Of a stretch of 64,000 bases of DNA, positions 45,533 through 55,502 are shown in pieces. Where the stretch lies: positions 3,162,001 through 3,226,000 of the forward strand of contig NZ_CP053928.1 in NCBI RefSeq assembly GCF_014108865.1, given 5' to 3'. Source of the stretch: Nocardioides sp. WS12. GTDB taxonomy: Bacteria; Actinomycetota; Actinomycetes; Propionibacteriales; Nocardioidaceae. Within the stretch, counting starts at the first letter, position 1. Every line of letters starts with the position of its first letter. Under the pieces are notes generated by a model, which was given only the letters and a program-made list of their open reading frames with translations, made no database searches and was not told where the DNA came from. The position numbers and the translations under genes were made by a program.

Positions 45533-46311
45533 GCACCCCCAGTACCGGCACCTTCACTCCGGCCCCCGGCGCGGCCCCCGTGCTGCGCCAGCTCGTGACG
45601 CAGGCGGGCATGGAAGCGCGACTGATGCTGCGCAACGGTGAGCAGTTGCTCATCGCGGTCGTGATCCCCGTGATCGTGCTCATCGGAGCAGTCCGGGGCG
45701 CCGACCGGGTCGGGCTCGACCTCGACGGTCGCCCGATCGATGTGCTGACGCCCGGCGTGCTCGCTCTCGCCGTGATGTCGACGGCCTTCACCTCGCTGGC
45801 CATCGCGACCGGCTTCGAGCGGCGCTACGGCGTCCTCAAGCGACTGGGCACCGCTCCCCTGTCCCGCGCCACCCTGCTGGGCGGCAAGGTGATCGCCCTG
45901 TTGCTCGTGGAGATCCTCCAGTTCGTGGTCATCGGCGGCGTCGGCTTCGCGATGGGCTGGTCCGGGCCGGACGGCCCCGGCGGCTACCTCGCCCTGATCC
46001 TGGCCGCCGTGTTCGGCACGGCAGCGTTCGCCGCTCTCGGGATGTTCCTGGCCGGCTCGCTGCGTGCGGAGGCGACACTCGCCGTCGCGAACCTCGTCTA
46101 CCTGCTGCTGCTCGCCGGCGGCGCCGTCGTCCTCCCTGCCGCGGCGTACGGCGGCCTGGGAGATGTCGTTCGCTGGCTGCCGTCAGGGGCACTCGGTGAG
46201 GCGGTCCGCTCGGCCTGCGAAGCGTCCGTGGCGATCCGCGACCTGCTCGTGCTGCTCGCCTGGGCCGCCATCGGCGCCGTCCTGACAGCGAGGACCTTCC
46301 AATGGGAATGA
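45529..46311 (+). CDS. ABC-2 type transporter permease
   Basis: A 260-aa permease with six hydrophobic helices and the ABC-2 signature region FERRYGVLKRLGTAPLSRATLLGGK after the second helix. It starts at TTG 45529 inside the stop of the ATPase gene. The stop overlaps the ctaA start by 10 bp, so all three genes are coupled. Substrate unknown. Confidence 0.9.
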   Translation: MSTPSTGTFTPAPGAAPVLRQLVTQAGMEARLMLRNGEQLLIAVVIPVIVLIGAVRGADRVGLDLDGRPIDVLTPGVLALAVMSTAFTSLAIATGFERRYGVLKRLGTAPLSRATLLGGKVIALLLVEILQFVVIGGVGFAMGWSGPDGPGGYLALILAAVFGTAAFAALGMFLAGSLRAEATLAVANLVYLLLLAGGAVVLPAAAYGGLGDVVRWLPSGALGEAVRSACEASVAIRDLLVLLAWAAIGAVLTARTFQWE

Positions 46312-47198
46312 CCGTGACGACGCGATGGGCAGGCGTCCAGCAGGCGCTGGGTGCCCGGCTCGTTCCCCTCGCCTGGGCCAACCTGGTCGCGAACATCGGG
46401 ATCGTCGTCACCGGCGGTGCGGTGCGGCTGACCGGCTCCGGCCTCGGCTGCCCGACCTGGCCGAAATGCACCGAGGAGTCGTACACGGTCGACGTCAACG
46501 AGCTCGGCATCCACGGCGTCATCGAGTTCGGCAACCGGATGCTGACCTACGTCCTCGTGGTCATCGCCGTGTCCTGCTGGCTGGCGGCCCGCAACCGCGC
46601 CGCGGAGCACCCGCTTGCGGTGCGGCTGTCGACGATCATCGCCCTCGGCATCCCTGCACAGGCTCTGCTGGGCGGCGTCACCGTGCTGACGGACCTGAAC
46701 CCCTGGATCGTCGGTCTCCATCTGATCGTCTCGATGGCGATCATCGGCGTATGCGTCGTTCTCCTCGACCAACTGCGCGGACCAGCACGCGCGGGCGCCG
46801 CGCAGACCATCGGCCGACTCGCGTGGTTGCTGTTCATTGTGGGCTGGGTGGTGCTCTACCTCGGCACGGTCGTCACGGGCTCCGGCCCCCACTCTGGCGA
46901 TGAGAAGTCCCACCGCACCGGGCTGGACCCGCAGGTCCTGTCGCACGTGCACGCCTGGGCGGTCTACGCCCTCGTGGCGCTGACGGTCGCGCTGCTCTGG
47001 ACCGCCCACCGCACGAGCAACCCCGCCCTGTTCCGCGCCGCAGCCGTGCTCCTCGGCGTCGAACTGCTGCAGGGCACGATCGGCTTCTGGCAGTACTTCA
47101 CCGACCTGCCCGAGGTTCTCGTCGCCTTCCACATGCTCGGTGCCGGCCTGACCTCGGCCGCACTGACCTGGGTCGTACTCGCGACCCGCCGCCGCTGA
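46302..47198 (+). CDS. ctaA: Heme A synthase (COX15/CtaA family)
   Basis: Oxidises the C8 methyl of heme O to make heme A for cytochrome oxidase. A 298-aa, eight-helix membrane protein with VTGGAVRLTGSGLGCPTWPKC at the first extracytoplasmic loop (paired Cys later absent or shifted), HGVIEFGNRMLTYVLV with the heme-ligand His, LGTVVTGSGPHSGDE in the second half, and two further conserved His in LSHVHAW and AFHMLGA. ATG at 46302 and ATG at 46308 are alternative starts. It converges with ctaB, leaving 1 bp between stops. Confidence 0.94.
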   Translation: MGMTVTTRWAGVQQALGARLVPLAWANLVANIGIVVTGGAVRLTGSGLGCPTWPKCTEESYTVDVNELGIHGVIEFGNRMLTYVLVVIAVSCWLAARNRAAEHPLAVRLSTIIALGIPAQALLGGVTVLTDLNPWIVGLHLIVSMAIIGVCVVLLDQLRGPARAGAAQTIGRLAWLLFIVGWVVLYLGTVVTGSGPHSGDEKSHRTGLDPQVLSHVHAWAVYALVALTVALLWTAHRTSNPALFRAAAVLLGVELLQGTIGFWQYFTDLPEVLVAFHMLGAGLTSAALTWVVLATRRR

Positions 47199-47199
47199 A

Positions 47200-48159
47200 C
47201 TACTTGAGCAGAGGGTCGATCGCGACAGCGACGAACAGCAGGCTGAGGTAGAGATTCGACGAGTGGAACAGGTGCATCGGCTGGAGGATGCTCAGTTCGT
47301 CGGAGGTCTTCGCGCGACGGTGCAGCGCGTGCGCCTGGGTCAGGAACACGGCACCCAGGACGGCAGCAACGATCGGGTAGAACAGGCCGGTCGATGCGAC
47401 CGGCCACAGCAGCAGGGAAGTGGCGACCATGACCCAGCTGTAGAGGACGATCTGGAAGGCGACGTTGCGGGCCGGCTTCACGACCGGGAGCATCGGGACG
47501 TCGACCTGCGCGTAGTCCTCGCGGTAGCGCAGGGCAAGCGCCCAGGTGTGCGGCGGCGTCCAGAAGAACACGACCGCAAAGAGCACGATCGGGATCCACG
47601 ACAGTTCGTTCGTGACCGCGGTCCAGCCGATCAGGGTCGGGAAGCAACCAGCGATGCCGCCCCACACGATGTTCTGGGCCGTACGGCGCTTCAGGAGCAT
47701 CGTGTAGATGAAGACGTAGAACGCAATGGCGCTGACCGAGAGCACGGCCGAGAGCGTGTTGACCTGCCAGGCGAGGACGACGGTCGACAGGACACCCAGG
47801 ACGATGCCGAACACGAGCGCTGCACGCGGCGTCACGATGTGGCGCGGGAGCGCCCGACGACGGGTGCGTCGCATCTGCTCGTCGATGTCGCGGTCGTAGA
47901 CGCAGTTGAAGACCGAGGCCGACCCGGCCGACAGCGTGCCGCCGATGACCGTCGCGACGACGAGGCCCAGCGGGGGGACTCCACCGGCGGCGAAGAACAT
48001 CATCGGCACGGTCGTCAGGAGCAGCAGTTCGATCACGCGCGGCTTGGTCAGGCCGACGTACGCCATCAGCACGTCGCGCGCTGTGGCCTTCGCCTCAGCG
48101 GCCACGGGCCGTCCGTCGTCAGCGAGCAGCTCGGGGCTGGTCGGGTCGACGTAGGTCAC
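47200..48159 (-). CDS. ctaB: Protoheme IX farnesyltransferase (heme O synthase)
   Basis: UbiA-family prenyltransferase that adds farnesyl to heme B. It is 319 aa with nine or so membrane helices. The prenyl-diphosphate/Mg site is in [19 protein letters not shown] (N85, D89, D91, D93), and [13 protein letters not shown] marks the N-terminal helix. The GTG at 48159 has GAGGA 6-7 nt upstream, so translation is from a leadered mRNA. It is divergent from tkt and convergent with ctaA. Confidence 0.95.
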   Translation of the reverse strand: MTYVDPTSPELLADDGRPVAAEAKATARDVLMAYVGLTKPRVIELLLLTTVPMMFFAAGGVPPLGLVVATVIGGTLSAGSASVFNCVYDRDIDEQMRRTRRRALPRHIVTPRAALVFGIVLGVLSTVVLAWQVNTLSAVLSVSAIAFYVFIYTMLLKRRTAQNIVWGGIAGCFPTLIGWTAVTNELSWIPIVLFAVVFFWTPPHTWALALRYREDYAQVDVPMLPVVKPARNVAFQIVLYSWVMVATSLLLWPVASTGLFYPIVAAVLGAVFLTQAHALHRRAKTSDELSILQPMHLFHSSNLYLSLLFVAVAIDPLLK

Positions 48160-48258
48160 GGAAATCCTCGCGGGCAGGGATCGAAAGCGGTCTGAGTGTA
48201 GCCCGAGCCGGCCGATGTATTGGCACCGAGCCAGTGTCGGCCGTCCGCTCGGGCTGGG

Positions 48259-48264
48259 TAGGCT
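48259..48264 (+). promoter_or_regulatory. Leaderless -10 of the tkt-tal-pgi-pgl operon
   Basis: TAGGCT ends 7 nt before the tkt ATG at 48272. Confidence 0.6.
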
Positions 48265-48271
48265 CGGACCC

Positions 48272-50368
48272 ATGATCCCGGAGTTGGTGTGGACCGATCT
48301 CGACCGCAAGGCCGTCGACACGGCACGGGTGCTGGCAATGGACTCCGTCCAGAAGGTCGGCAACGGCCACCCCGGCACCGCCATGAGTCTGGCGCCTGCG
48401 GCGTACCTGCTGTTCCAGAAGGTCATGCGGCACGACCCGTCGGACCCCGACTGGATCAACCGTGACCGCTTCGTGCTGAGCATCGGGCACAGCTCGATCA
48501 CCCTCTACACCCAGCTCTTCCTCGGTGGCTTCGGGCTGGAGCTCGACGACCTCAAGGCGCTGCGCACCTGGGGCAGCCTCACCCCCGGTCACCCCGAGCT
48601 CGGACACACCCGCGGCGTCGAGGTCACGACCGGCCCGCTGGGCCAGGGCGTCGCGAACGCCGTCGGCATGGCGATGGCCGCCCGCCGCGAACGCGGCATG
48701 TTCGACCCTGAGGCGCCGGCCGGAGAGAGCTTGTTCGACCACCACGTCTACTGCCTCGCCGGCGACGGCGACCTGCAGGAGGGCGTGAGCGGCGAGGCCT
48801 CCTCCATCGCCGGCACGCAGAAGCTCGGCAACCTCACGATGATCTACGACAGCAACCGGATCTCGATCGAGGGCGACACCAACATCGCCTTCACCGAGGA
48901 CGTCGCCGGACGCTACGAGGCCTACGGCTGGCACGTCCAGGAGGTCGACTGGACCAACGGCGGCACCGAGTACGTCGAGGACGTCCCCGCGCTGCACGCT
49001 GCGCTCGCCGCCGCGGACGCCGTCACCGACAAGCCGTCTCTGATCGTGCTGAAGACGATCATCGCGTGGCCCGCGCCCAACGCGCAGAACACCGAGGCCG
49101 CCCACGGCTCGGCACTCGGCGCCGAAGAGGTGGCCGCCACGAAGAAGGTCCTCGGCTTCGACCCCGACCAGCACTTCGAGGTTCCCGCCGAGGTGCTCGA
49201 GCACACCCGTGAACTGGTTGCCCGGGGCAAGGTCTGGGGCGCCGAGTGGGACGAGGCCTACGCCACCTGGAGCGCCGCGCACCCCGAGGCCGACGCTCTC
49301 CTCCAGCGCACGAAGAACCACGACCTGCCCGACGGCCTCGCCGACGCCCTTCCGACGTTCGAGGCCGACGCCAAGGGTGTCGCCACCCGCGCTGCGTCCG
49401 GCAAGATCATCAACGCGATCGCTCCTCTGCTCCCCGAACTCTGGGGCGGCTCTGCCGACCTGGCCGGTTCCAACAACACGACCATCACCTCGGCGCCGTC
49501 CTTCATCCCCGAGGACCGCTCGTCGCACGAGTGGAAGGGCGACCCGGTCAACGGCCGGGTGCTGCACTTCGGCATCCGTGAGCACGGCATGGGCGCGATC
49601 ATGAACGGCATCGCTGCCGGCGGACGGACCCGCGTCTTCGGCGGCACGTTCTTCACGTTCTCCGACTACATGCGCGGTGCAGTCCGCGTCGCGGCCCTGA
49701 CGAAGACGCCCGTGATCTACGTCTGGACGCACGACTCCGTCGGCCTCGGCGAGGACGGCCCGACCCACCAGCCGATCGAACACCTCGCCGCCATGCGTGC
49801 AATGCCCGGCATCGACATCGTCCGCCCGGCCGACGCCAACGAGACGGCTGCGGCCTGGCTCGCGGTGCTCCAGAACACCGACCGGCCCGCCGGTCTGGTG
49901 CTCACCCGCCAGAACGTGCCGACCTTCCCGCGGGGCGAGCAAGGCTTTGCGACGACCGAGGGCGTGGCCAAGGGCGGCTACGTCCTGATCGACGCCGAAG
50001 GTGGCCAACCGGACGTCGTACTGCTGGCGACGGGTTCCGAGGTGCAGTACGCCGTTGCCGCCCGCGAGACCCTCGCTGCTGACGGCATCAAGGCGCGGGT
50101 CGTCTCGCTCCCCTGTCTCGAGTGGTTCGAGGCCCAGGACCAGGCCTACCGCGACTCGGTCATCCCGCCGTCGGTGAAGGCCCGCGTCTCCGTCGAGGCC
50201 GGCGTGAAGCAGGGCTGGCGCGAGTACGTCGGCGATGCCGGTCGGATCGTCAGCATCGACCACTACGGCGCCAGCGCCGACGCGGGCACGCTGTTCCGTG
50301 AGTTCGGCTTCACTCCCGAAGCGGTCGTCGCGGCCGCCCGGGACAGCATCGCCGCGGCCGGAGCCTGA
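48272..50368 (+). CDS. tkt: Transketolase
   Basis: Thiamine-diphosphate enzyme that moves two-carbon units in the non-oxidative pentose phosphate pathway. It is 698 aa, the usual length. The TPP-binding motif is [14 protein letters not shown] (from 164), with N-terminal [12 protein letters not shown] and later [19 protein letters not shown]. The ATG at 48272 is set by the -10 position and by homologue length. First gene of the operon; tal follows after 51 bp with its own ribosome site (GAGGAG). Confidence 0.97.
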   Translation: MIPELVWTDLDRKAVDTARVLAMDSVQKVGNGHPGTAMSLAPAAYLLFQKVMRHDPSDPDWINRDRFVLSIGHSSITLYTQLFLGGFGLELDDLKALRTWGSLTPGHPELGHTRGVEVTTGPLGQGVANAVGMAMAARRERGMFDPEAPAGESLFDHHVYCLAGDGDLQEGVSGEASSIAGTQKLGNLTMIYDSNRISIEGDTNIAFTEDVAGRYEAYGWHVQEVDWTNGGTEYVEDVPALHAALAAADAVTDKPSLIVLKTIIAWPAPNAQNTEAAHGSALGAEEVAATKKVLGFDPDQHFEVPAEVLEHTRELVARGKVWGAEWDEAYATWSAAHPEADALLQRTKNHDLPDGLADALPTFEADAKGVATRAASGKIINAIAPLLPELWGGSADLAGSNNTTITSAPSFIPEDRSSHEWKGDPVNGRVLHFGIREHGMGAIMNGIAAGGRTRVFGGTFFTFSDYMRGAVRVAALTKTPVIYVWTHDSVGLGEDGPTHQPIEHLAAMRAMPGIDIVRPADANETAAAWLAVLQNTDRPAGLVLTRQNVPTFPRGEQGFATTEGVAKGGYVLIDAEGGQPDVVLLATGSEVQYAVAARETLAADGIKARVVSLPCLEWFEAQDQAYRDSVIPPSVKARVSVEAGVKQGWREYVGDAGRIVSIDHYGASADAGTLFREFGFTPEAVVAAARDSIAAAGA

Positions 50369-50419
50369 CGCGCCGTTCGTCGTACACCAGCACACCCCAG
50401 CACCTCTCGAGGAGGATTC

Positions 50420-51538
50420 ATGAGTGAACGACTGAAGGCCCTCGCTGACGCGGGGGTGTCCATCTGGCTGGACGACCTGTCCCGCGAGCGGATCGAGACC
50501 GGCAACCTCGCGGCGCTCGTCGCCGAGAAGTCGGTGGTTGGTGTCACCACCAACCCCACCATCTTCGCCGGCGCGATCGCCAACGGTGAGCGGTACGACG
50601 ACCAGGTCCGCGCGCTCGTCGCCGAAGGTGCAACGGCCGACGCCGTGATCTTCGCGCTGACCACCGACGACGTCCGCAACGCGTGCGACGTGCTCGCTCC
50701 CGTTGCCGCAGCGACGGCTGACGACGGCCGCGTGTCGATCGAGGTCGAGCCGACCCTCGCCAACGACACCGCCGCGACGGTCACGTCCGCGAAGGCCCTC
50801 TGGGCCGCCGTGGACCGGCCCAACGCGCTGATCAAGATTCCCGCGACCCTCGAGGGCTTGCCGGCCATCACGGAGGTCATCGCCGCCGGGATCAGCGTCA
50901 ACGTCACCCTCATCTTCTCGACCGAGCGCTACCAGGCCGTCATGGACGCCTATGTCGCCGGTCTCGAGCAGGCGCAGGCCGCGGGCATCGACCTGTCGAC
51001 CATCCGGTCGGTGGCGTCGTTCTTCGTCTCCCGCGTCGACACCGAGATCGACGCACGCCTCGACAAGATCGGCACCGACGAGGCCCTCGCCCTGCGCGGC
51101 AAGGCCGCGGTCGCGAACGCCCGTCTGGCCTACGCCGCCTTCGAGGGCGTCATTGCCTCGGAGCGCTGGCAGGCGCTTGCCGCAGTCGGGGCCAACGCCC
51201 AACGGCCGCTGTGGGCCTCCACCGGTGTCAAGAACCCGAACTACTCCGACACCCTCTACGTCACCGACCTCGTCGTCGCGAACACCGTGAACACGATGCC
51301 CGAGAAGACGCTCCTCGCGTTCGCCGACCACGGTGAACTGGTCAACGACAACGGCGGCGACGCGGTGACCGGCAAGGCTGCCGAAGCCCAGTCCGTGTTC
51401 GACCAGTTGGCTGCCGTGGGCATCGACCTGGACGACGTCTTCACCGTGCTCGAGACCGAGGGCGTCGACAAGTTCAAGGTGTCGTGGACCGAACTGATCG
51501 AGACCGTCGAGGCGCAGATGGCCAAGGCGGGAGCCTGA
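50420..51538 (+). CDS. tal: Transaldolase
   Basis: Transfers dihydroxyacetone units between sugar phosphates. The 372 residues are the long actinobacterial form. The Schiff-base lysine is K139 in [25 protein letters not shown] and [15 protein letters not shown] are conserved. A clear GAGGAG is 6 nt upstream of the ATG. pgi follows after 3 bp. Confidence 0.97.
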   Translation: MSERLKALADAGVSIWLDDLSRERIETGNLAALVAEKSVVGVTTNPTIFAGAIANGERYDDQVRALVAEGATADAVIFALTTDDVRNACDVLAPVAAATADDGRVSIEVEPTLANDTAATVTSAKALWAAVDRPNALIKIPATLEGLPAITEVIAAGISVNVTLIFSTERYQAVMDAYVAGLEQAQAAGIDLSTIRSVASFFVSRVDTEIDARLDKIGTDEALALRGKAAVANARLAYAAFEGVIASERWQALAAVGANAQRPLWASTGVKNPNYSDTLYVTDLVVANTVNTMPEKTLLAFADHGELVNDNGGDAVTGKAAEAQSVFDQLAAVGIDLDDVFTVLETEGVDKFKVSWTELIETVEAQMAKAGA

Positions 51539-51541
51539 CCG

Positions 51542-53239
51542 GTGGCTGAGGCGCAGAACGCTGCTCTCGACCCGACCGCCACGGACGCCTGGGCGCGGCT
51601 GCAGAAACTGGCGGACGCGCATCGCGCGGACGACGGTTCGTGGAACACCTCGCTTCGGGAGCTCTTCACCGACCCCGACCGGGTTCCGTCGCTGACCCAT
51701 ACGGCCGGTGACCTCCTCGTCGACCTGTCGAAGAACCTGGTCGACGATGGCGTCCTGTCAGCGCTGCTGGCCCTGGCGAACGAGGTCGGTCTGCCGGCCC
51801 GACGCGAGGCGATGTTCCGCGGCGACCACATCAACGTGTCCGAGGACCGCGCGGTCCTGCACACCGCACTGCGCCAGCCGGTCGACGCAGACCTCGAGAT
51901 CGGTGGCCACGACGTCGTGGACGACGTCCACGAGGTGTTGAGCCGCGTCTACGCGTTCGCGAACGACGTCCGGTCAGGCGCCTGGCGGGGGTACACCGAC
52001 AAGCCCGTCCGGACGGTCGTGAACATCGGCATCGGCGGATCCGACCTCGGGCCGGTAATGGCCTACGAGGCCCTGAAGCCGTACGTCCAGGCCGGGCTCG
52101 AGTGCCGCTTCATCAGCAACATCGATCCCACCGATGCCGCAGAGACACTGGCCGGCCTGGACCCGGAGACGACTCTCTTCGTGGTGTCGAGCAAGACCTT
52201 CGGGACGCTGGAGACCCTCACCAACGCCCGGCTCTGCCGCACCTGGCTGATCGACGGCATCCGCGACGTGAGCACCACGGAGCCGTTGAGCTCCGACGTG
52301 GTCGCCCGCCACTTCGTCGCGGTGTCCACCGCGCTGGAGAAGGTGGCTGCGTTCGGCATCGATCCCGCGAACGCCTTCGGCTTCTGGGACTGGGTCGGTG
52401 GACGCTACTCCGTCGACTCCGCGATCGGGACGTCCCTCGTCATCGCCATCGGACCGGAAGGGTTCGAGGACTTCCTCGCGGGTTTCCACGCCGTCGACGA
52501 GCACTTCCAGAACGCACCTCTCGAGGCGAACATCCCGGTCCTGATGGGCCTGATGAACGTCTGGTACGTCAACTTCCTCGGCGCCGAGACCCACGCCGTG
52601 CTGCCGTACGCCCAGTCCCTGCACCGGTTCCCGGCCTATCTCCAGCAACTCACCATGGAGTCCAACGGCAAGAGCGTGCGGTGGGACGGTTCCCCGGTCA
52701 CGACCGAGACCGGTGAGGTTTTCTGGGGCGAGCCCGGCACGAACGGCCAGCACGCGTTCTACCAACTGATCCACCAGGGCACCCGGCTGATCCCGGCAGA
52801 CTTCATCGCCTTTGCGACCCCCACCTCTGCCCTGGTGGACGGTACGACGGACGTCCACGAACTCCTGCTCGCCAACTTCTTCGCCCAGACCCAGGCACTG
52901 GCGTTCGGCAAGACGGCCGACGAGGTGCGCGCCGAGGGAACGGCCGAACAGATCGTCCCCGCCCGGGTCTTCTCCGGCAACCGGCCCACCACGTCGATCA
53001 TGGCCCCGGCCCTGACGCCGTCGGTCCTGGGCCAGCTGATCGCCCTCTACGAGCACATCACCTTCGTCCAGGGTGTCGTGTGGGGCATCGACAGCTTCGA
53101 CCAGTGGGGCGTCGAACTCGGCAAGCAACTGGCACTGCAGATCGCGCCCGCGCTTGCCGGTGACGAAACCGTTCTTGCCGAGCAGGACCCCTCGACACGG
53201 GCCCTGATCCACTACTACCGGAAGCACCGTGCGCGATGA
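51542..53239 (+). CDS. pgi: Glucose-6-phosphate isomerase
   Basis: Interconverts glucose 6-phosphate and fructose 6-phosphate. It is 565 aa from a GTG start. Conserved segments are [56 protein letters not shown] with the substrate-site residues, and the C-terminal [13 protein letters not shown]. In related actinobacterial clusters zwf and opcA usually lie between tal/pgi and pgl; here pgl follows directly with an ATGA overlap. Confidence 0.97.
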   Translation: MAEAQNAALDPTATDAWARLQKLADAHRADDGSWNTSLRELFTDPDRVPSLTHTAGDLLVDLSKNLVDDGVLSALLALANEVGLPARREAMFRGDHINVSEDRAVLHTALRQPVDADLEIGGHDVVDDVHEVLSRVYAFANDVRSGAWRGYTDKPVRTVVNIGIGGSDLGPVMAYEALKPYVQAGLECRFISNIDPTDAAETLAGLDPETTLFVVSSKTFGTLETLTNARLCRTWLIDGIRDVSTTEPLSSDVVARHFVAVSTALEKVAAFGIDPANAFGFWDWVGGRYSVDSAIGTSLVIAIGPEGFEDFLAGFHAVDEHFQNAPLEANIPVLMGLMNVWYVNFLGAETHAVLPYAQSLHRFPAYLQQLTMESNGKSVRWDGSPVTTETGEVFWGEPGTNGQHAFYQLIHQGTRLIPADFIAFATPTSALVDGTTDVHELLLANFFAQTQALAFGKTADEVRAEGTAEQIVPARVFSGNRPTTSIMAPALTPSVLGQLIALYEHITFVQGVVWGIDSFDQWGVELGKQLALQIAPALAGDETVLAEQDPSTRALIHYYRKHRAR

Positions 53240-53985
53240 CTGAGACATCTGAGACATCTGCCCGACCGAGCCCGCTCATCGAAGTCCACGCCGATGCCGA
53301 GGCGCTCGCGACCGCCGTCGCCGGCGAACTGCTGAACCGGATCGCCGATGCCCAGGCGGCCGGCCACGTGCCGGACATCGGGCTGACCGGCGGCACCATC
53401 GCCGACGCGATCCACCACGAGGTCGCTCGTCTGGCGCCCGCCTCCGGCGTCGACTGGGGTGCCGTGCAGTTCTGGTTCGGCGACGAACGGTTCGTGCCCG
53501 CCGACTCCCCTGAACGCAACGCTGGTCAGGCCCGTGCGGCATTCCTTGACGAGGTTCGCGCCATGCGCGTCCACGAGATCCCGGCGTCAGACCAGTCCGA
53601 CAACGCCGAGGCGGCCGCGACGTCGTACAGCGAAACGGTGCGGGCGGAGGGCAACGGAGACTTCGACGTACTGATGCTGGGCATCGGGCCGGACGGCCAC
53701 GTCGCGTCGCTCTTCCCGGCGCACCCGGGGCTGGCCGTCACCGACGCGATCGCCTCGGCCGTGCACGACTCCCCCAAGCCGCCGTCCGACCGGGTGACGC
53801 TGACGTTCGAGGCACTGAACCGCGCCCAGTCCGTCTGGTTCCTCGCCAGTGGTGACGCCAAGGCCGACGCCGTACGACGGGGACTGGCCGAGGACGGTTC
53901 CGTCGAGGAGACGCCCGCCCGCGGCGTCAGCGGCAACACAGAAACCGTGTGGTTCCTGGACACCGCCGCAGCCTCACTCATCTGA
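53236..53985 (+). CDS. pgl: 6-phosphogluconolactonase
   Basis: Hydrolyses 6-phosphogluconolactone, second step of the oxidative pentose phosphate pathway. The 249 residues include the NagB/DevB-type segments [17 protein letters not shown] and [17 protein letters not shown]. It is coupled to pgi by a 4-bp overlap. Its stop codon lies inside the terminator hairpin. Confidence 0.95.
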   Translation: MTETSETSARPSPLIEVHADAEALATAVAGELLNRIADAQAAGHVPDIGLTGGTIADAIHHEVARLAPASGVDWGAVQFWFGDERFVPADSPERNAGQARAAFLDEVRAMRVHEIPASDQSDNAEAAATSYSETVRAEGNGDFDVLMLGIGPDGHVASLFPAHPGLAVTDAIASAVHDSPKPPSDRVTLTFEALNRAQSVWFLASGDAKADAVRRGLAEDGSVEETPARGVSGNTETVWFLDTAAASLI

Positions 53986-53992
53986 GTGAGGC
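53971..53992. terminator. Terminator hairpin with the pgl stop codon inside the stem
   Basis: Perfect 10-bp inverted repeat: GCCTCACTCA (53971-53980), TC, TGAGTGAGGC (53983-53992). The pgl TGA is the first three bases of the right arm. It lies between convergent pgl and rbpA and can serve both strands; only a weak T-rich sequence follows. Confidence 0.65.
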
Positions 53993-54004
53993 TGTTCGGG
54001 GCGA

Positions 54005-54364
54005 TCAGAAAATGATCTCGCCCGACTTGCGGCGCGAACGCAGCAACTGGATCGCCTCGTCGAGGATGACCTCGGCCTCCTTGTCGGAGCGGCGCTCCTT
54101 CACGTAGGCCAAGTGCGTCTTGTACGGCTCGATCTTGTTGGGCGGCGGAGCGTTCTCCGAGTCCAGACCGGCCGGCAGGCCACACTTCGGGCAGTCCCAG
54201 GACTCAGGGACGTTCGCCTCGACGGAGAAGGTGATCACCGAGCGGTGGCTGTTCGTACAGAAGTACGTCACTGCCTGCCGCGGTGCGGCCTCTCCGCGCT
54301 CGGCTTCGCCCATCGGACCTGCACCGACGCGACTCCCGCGAATCGCGTTTCCACCACCAGCCAA
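54005..54364 (-). CDS. rbpA: RNA polymerase-binding protein RbpA
   Basis: Essential actinobacterial activator that binds the beta subunit and group 1/2 sigma factors. Its 119 residues are the usual size: the conserved N-terminal IRGSRVGAGPMGEAERGE, a zinc-ribbon-like core with CTNSH and CPKCG, and EPYKTHLAYVKERRSDKEAE leading to the sigma-interacting C-terminus. The start is TTG at 54364, with GAGGAG 9 nt upstream. No secG-rbpA overlap; secG lies upstream on the same strand. Confidence 0.96.
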   Translation of the reverse strand: MAGGGNAIRGSRVGAGPMGEAERGEAAPRQAVTYFCTNSHRSVITFSVEANVPESWDCPKCGLPAGLDSENAPPPNKIEPYKTHLAYVKERRSDKEAEVILDEAIQLLRSRRKSGEIIF

Positions 54365-54391
54365 CGGATTTTCTCCTCAAGCCTTCGGACA

Positions 54392-54406
54392 GCCCGCTAG
54401 TCGGGC
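54392..54406 (-). terminator. Possible hairpin after secG
   Basis: GCCCG (54392-54396) and CGGGC (54402-54406) around CTAGT in the gap between secG and rbpA, 15 nt after the secG stop. Short stem, no U-run. Confidence 0.3.
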
Positions 54407-54421
54407 AGGCCTGTTGTTCGG

Positions 54422-54661
54422 TCAGTTCTGATAGGCGAGCAAGAGGCCCAGCGCGATGACACACGCGAACCAGATGACGCCGATGCCGACCGTGAAGCGG
54501 TCGAGGTTTCGTTCAGCGATGGACGATCCGCCGAGCGAGCTCGACACACCGCCACCGAACATGTCCGAGAGTCCGCCACCGCGTCCCTTGTGCAGCAACA
54601 CCAGGAGGATGAGCAGCAGGCTCGCGGTGACGAGCAGAACGGTGAGCAGGTTGATCAACAC
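54422..54661 (-). CDS. secG: Preprotein translocase subunit SecG
   Basis: Small subunit of the SecYEG channel, 79 aa. Two membrane helices (about 3-23 and 55-76) flank a glycine-rich cytoplasmic loop with LHKGRGGGLSDMFGGG, characteristic of SecG. GTG start, with TAGGAT 7 nt upstream suggesting a leaderless mRNA separate from tpiA. Confidence 0.95.
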   Translation of the reverse strand: MLINLLTVLLVTASLLLILLVLLHKGRGGGLSDMFGGGVSSSLGGSSIAERNLDRFTVGIGVIWFACVIALGLLLAYQN

Positions 54662-54668
54662 GCGGGGA

Positions 54669-54674
54669 ATCCTA
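54669..54674 (-). promoter_or_regulatory. Leaderless -10 of secG
   Basis: TAGGAT on the minus strand ends 7 nt before the GTG at 54661. Confidence 0.5.
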
Positions 54675-54688
54675 CGTCAGGGCCGGGA

Positions 54689-55501
54689 TCAGGACAGCAC
54701 TGGCATGTCATAAAACCGGCAGATGCCGCCAAACTCGTCCACTTCGAGGCTCGCGCCACCCACCAGGGCACCGTCGACATCGGCCTTCGCCATGATGCCG
54801 GCGATGTTGGCAGCCTTCACCGATCCCCCGTAGAGGACGCGTACGGCGTCGGCAGCCTCGTCGCCGAAGGATTCCCGCACCTGCCCGCGAATGGCCGCAC
54901 AGACCTCCTGTGCGTCCTCCGGGGTGGCCACCTCGCCGGTACCGATGGCCCACACGGGTTCGTAGGCGATGACGAGGCTGGCGACCTGCTTCTTCGACAG
55001 GCCGGCAAGGGATCCCTCGACCTGCGCCATCGTGTACGGGACGTGCTCCCCGGCCTGGCGAACCTCGAGGCCCTCGCCGACACACACGATCGGGATGATC
55101 GACGCGTCGAGCGCGGCCTTGGCCTTGGCGTTCACCAGTTCGTCGGTCTCCGCGTGGTACTGCCGGCGCTCGGAGTGTCCGACCACGACGTAGGAGCAAC
55201 CGAGCTTCGCGAGCATGCCCGCGGAGATCTCGCCGGTGTACGCGCCGCTGACGTGCGCGGAGACGTCCTGGGCGCCGTACTTGATGGAGAGGCGGTCGCC
55301 GTCGACCACGGTCTGCACCGAACGGATGTCCGTGAAGGGCGGAAGGAGTGCGACCTCGGCCTTGGCGTAGTCGTGGCGCTTGTCCGAGAGCGTCCAGGCG
55401 AGCTTCTGCAGCAGGTTCACGGCCTCGGCGTGGTTGAGGTTCATCTTCCAGTTGCCCGCCATCAAGGGGGTGCGACCGGCCTGCGCTGCATTGTTGGCCA
55501 T
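54689..55501 (-). CDS. tpiA: Triosephosphate isomerase
   Basis: Interconverts dihydroxyacetone phosphate and glyceraldehyde 3-phosphate. It is 270 aa from ATG at 55501, with catalytic K19 in AGNWKMN, the His in [10 protein letters not shown] and the Glu in [11 protein letters not shown]. Third gene of gap-pgk-tpiA; pgk ends 1 bp before its start. Longer in-frame starts lie inside pgk and are not used. Confidence 0.97.
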   Translation of the reverse strand: MANNAAQAGRTPLMAGNWKMNLNHAEAVNLLQKLAWTLSDKRHDYAKAEVALLPPFTDIRSVQTVVDGDRLSIKYGAQDVSAHVSGAYTGEISAGMLAKLGCSYVVVGHSERRQYHAETDELVNAKAKAALDASIIPIVCVGEGLEVRQAGEHVPYTMAQVEGSLAGLSKKQVASLVIAYEPVWAIGTGEVATPEDAQEVCAAIRGQVRESFGDEAADAVRVLYGGSVKAANIAGIMAKADVDGALVGGASLEVDEFGGICRFYDMPVLS

Positions 55502-55502
55502 C

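Noticed and set aside
48119..51700. A very long open frame antisense to ctaB-tkt-tal
   Set aside because: It is the mirror of strongly coding genes in GC-rich DNA. Its translation is low-complexity Val/Gly/Asp/Arg without any motif, whereas tkt and tal are unmistakable on the other strand.
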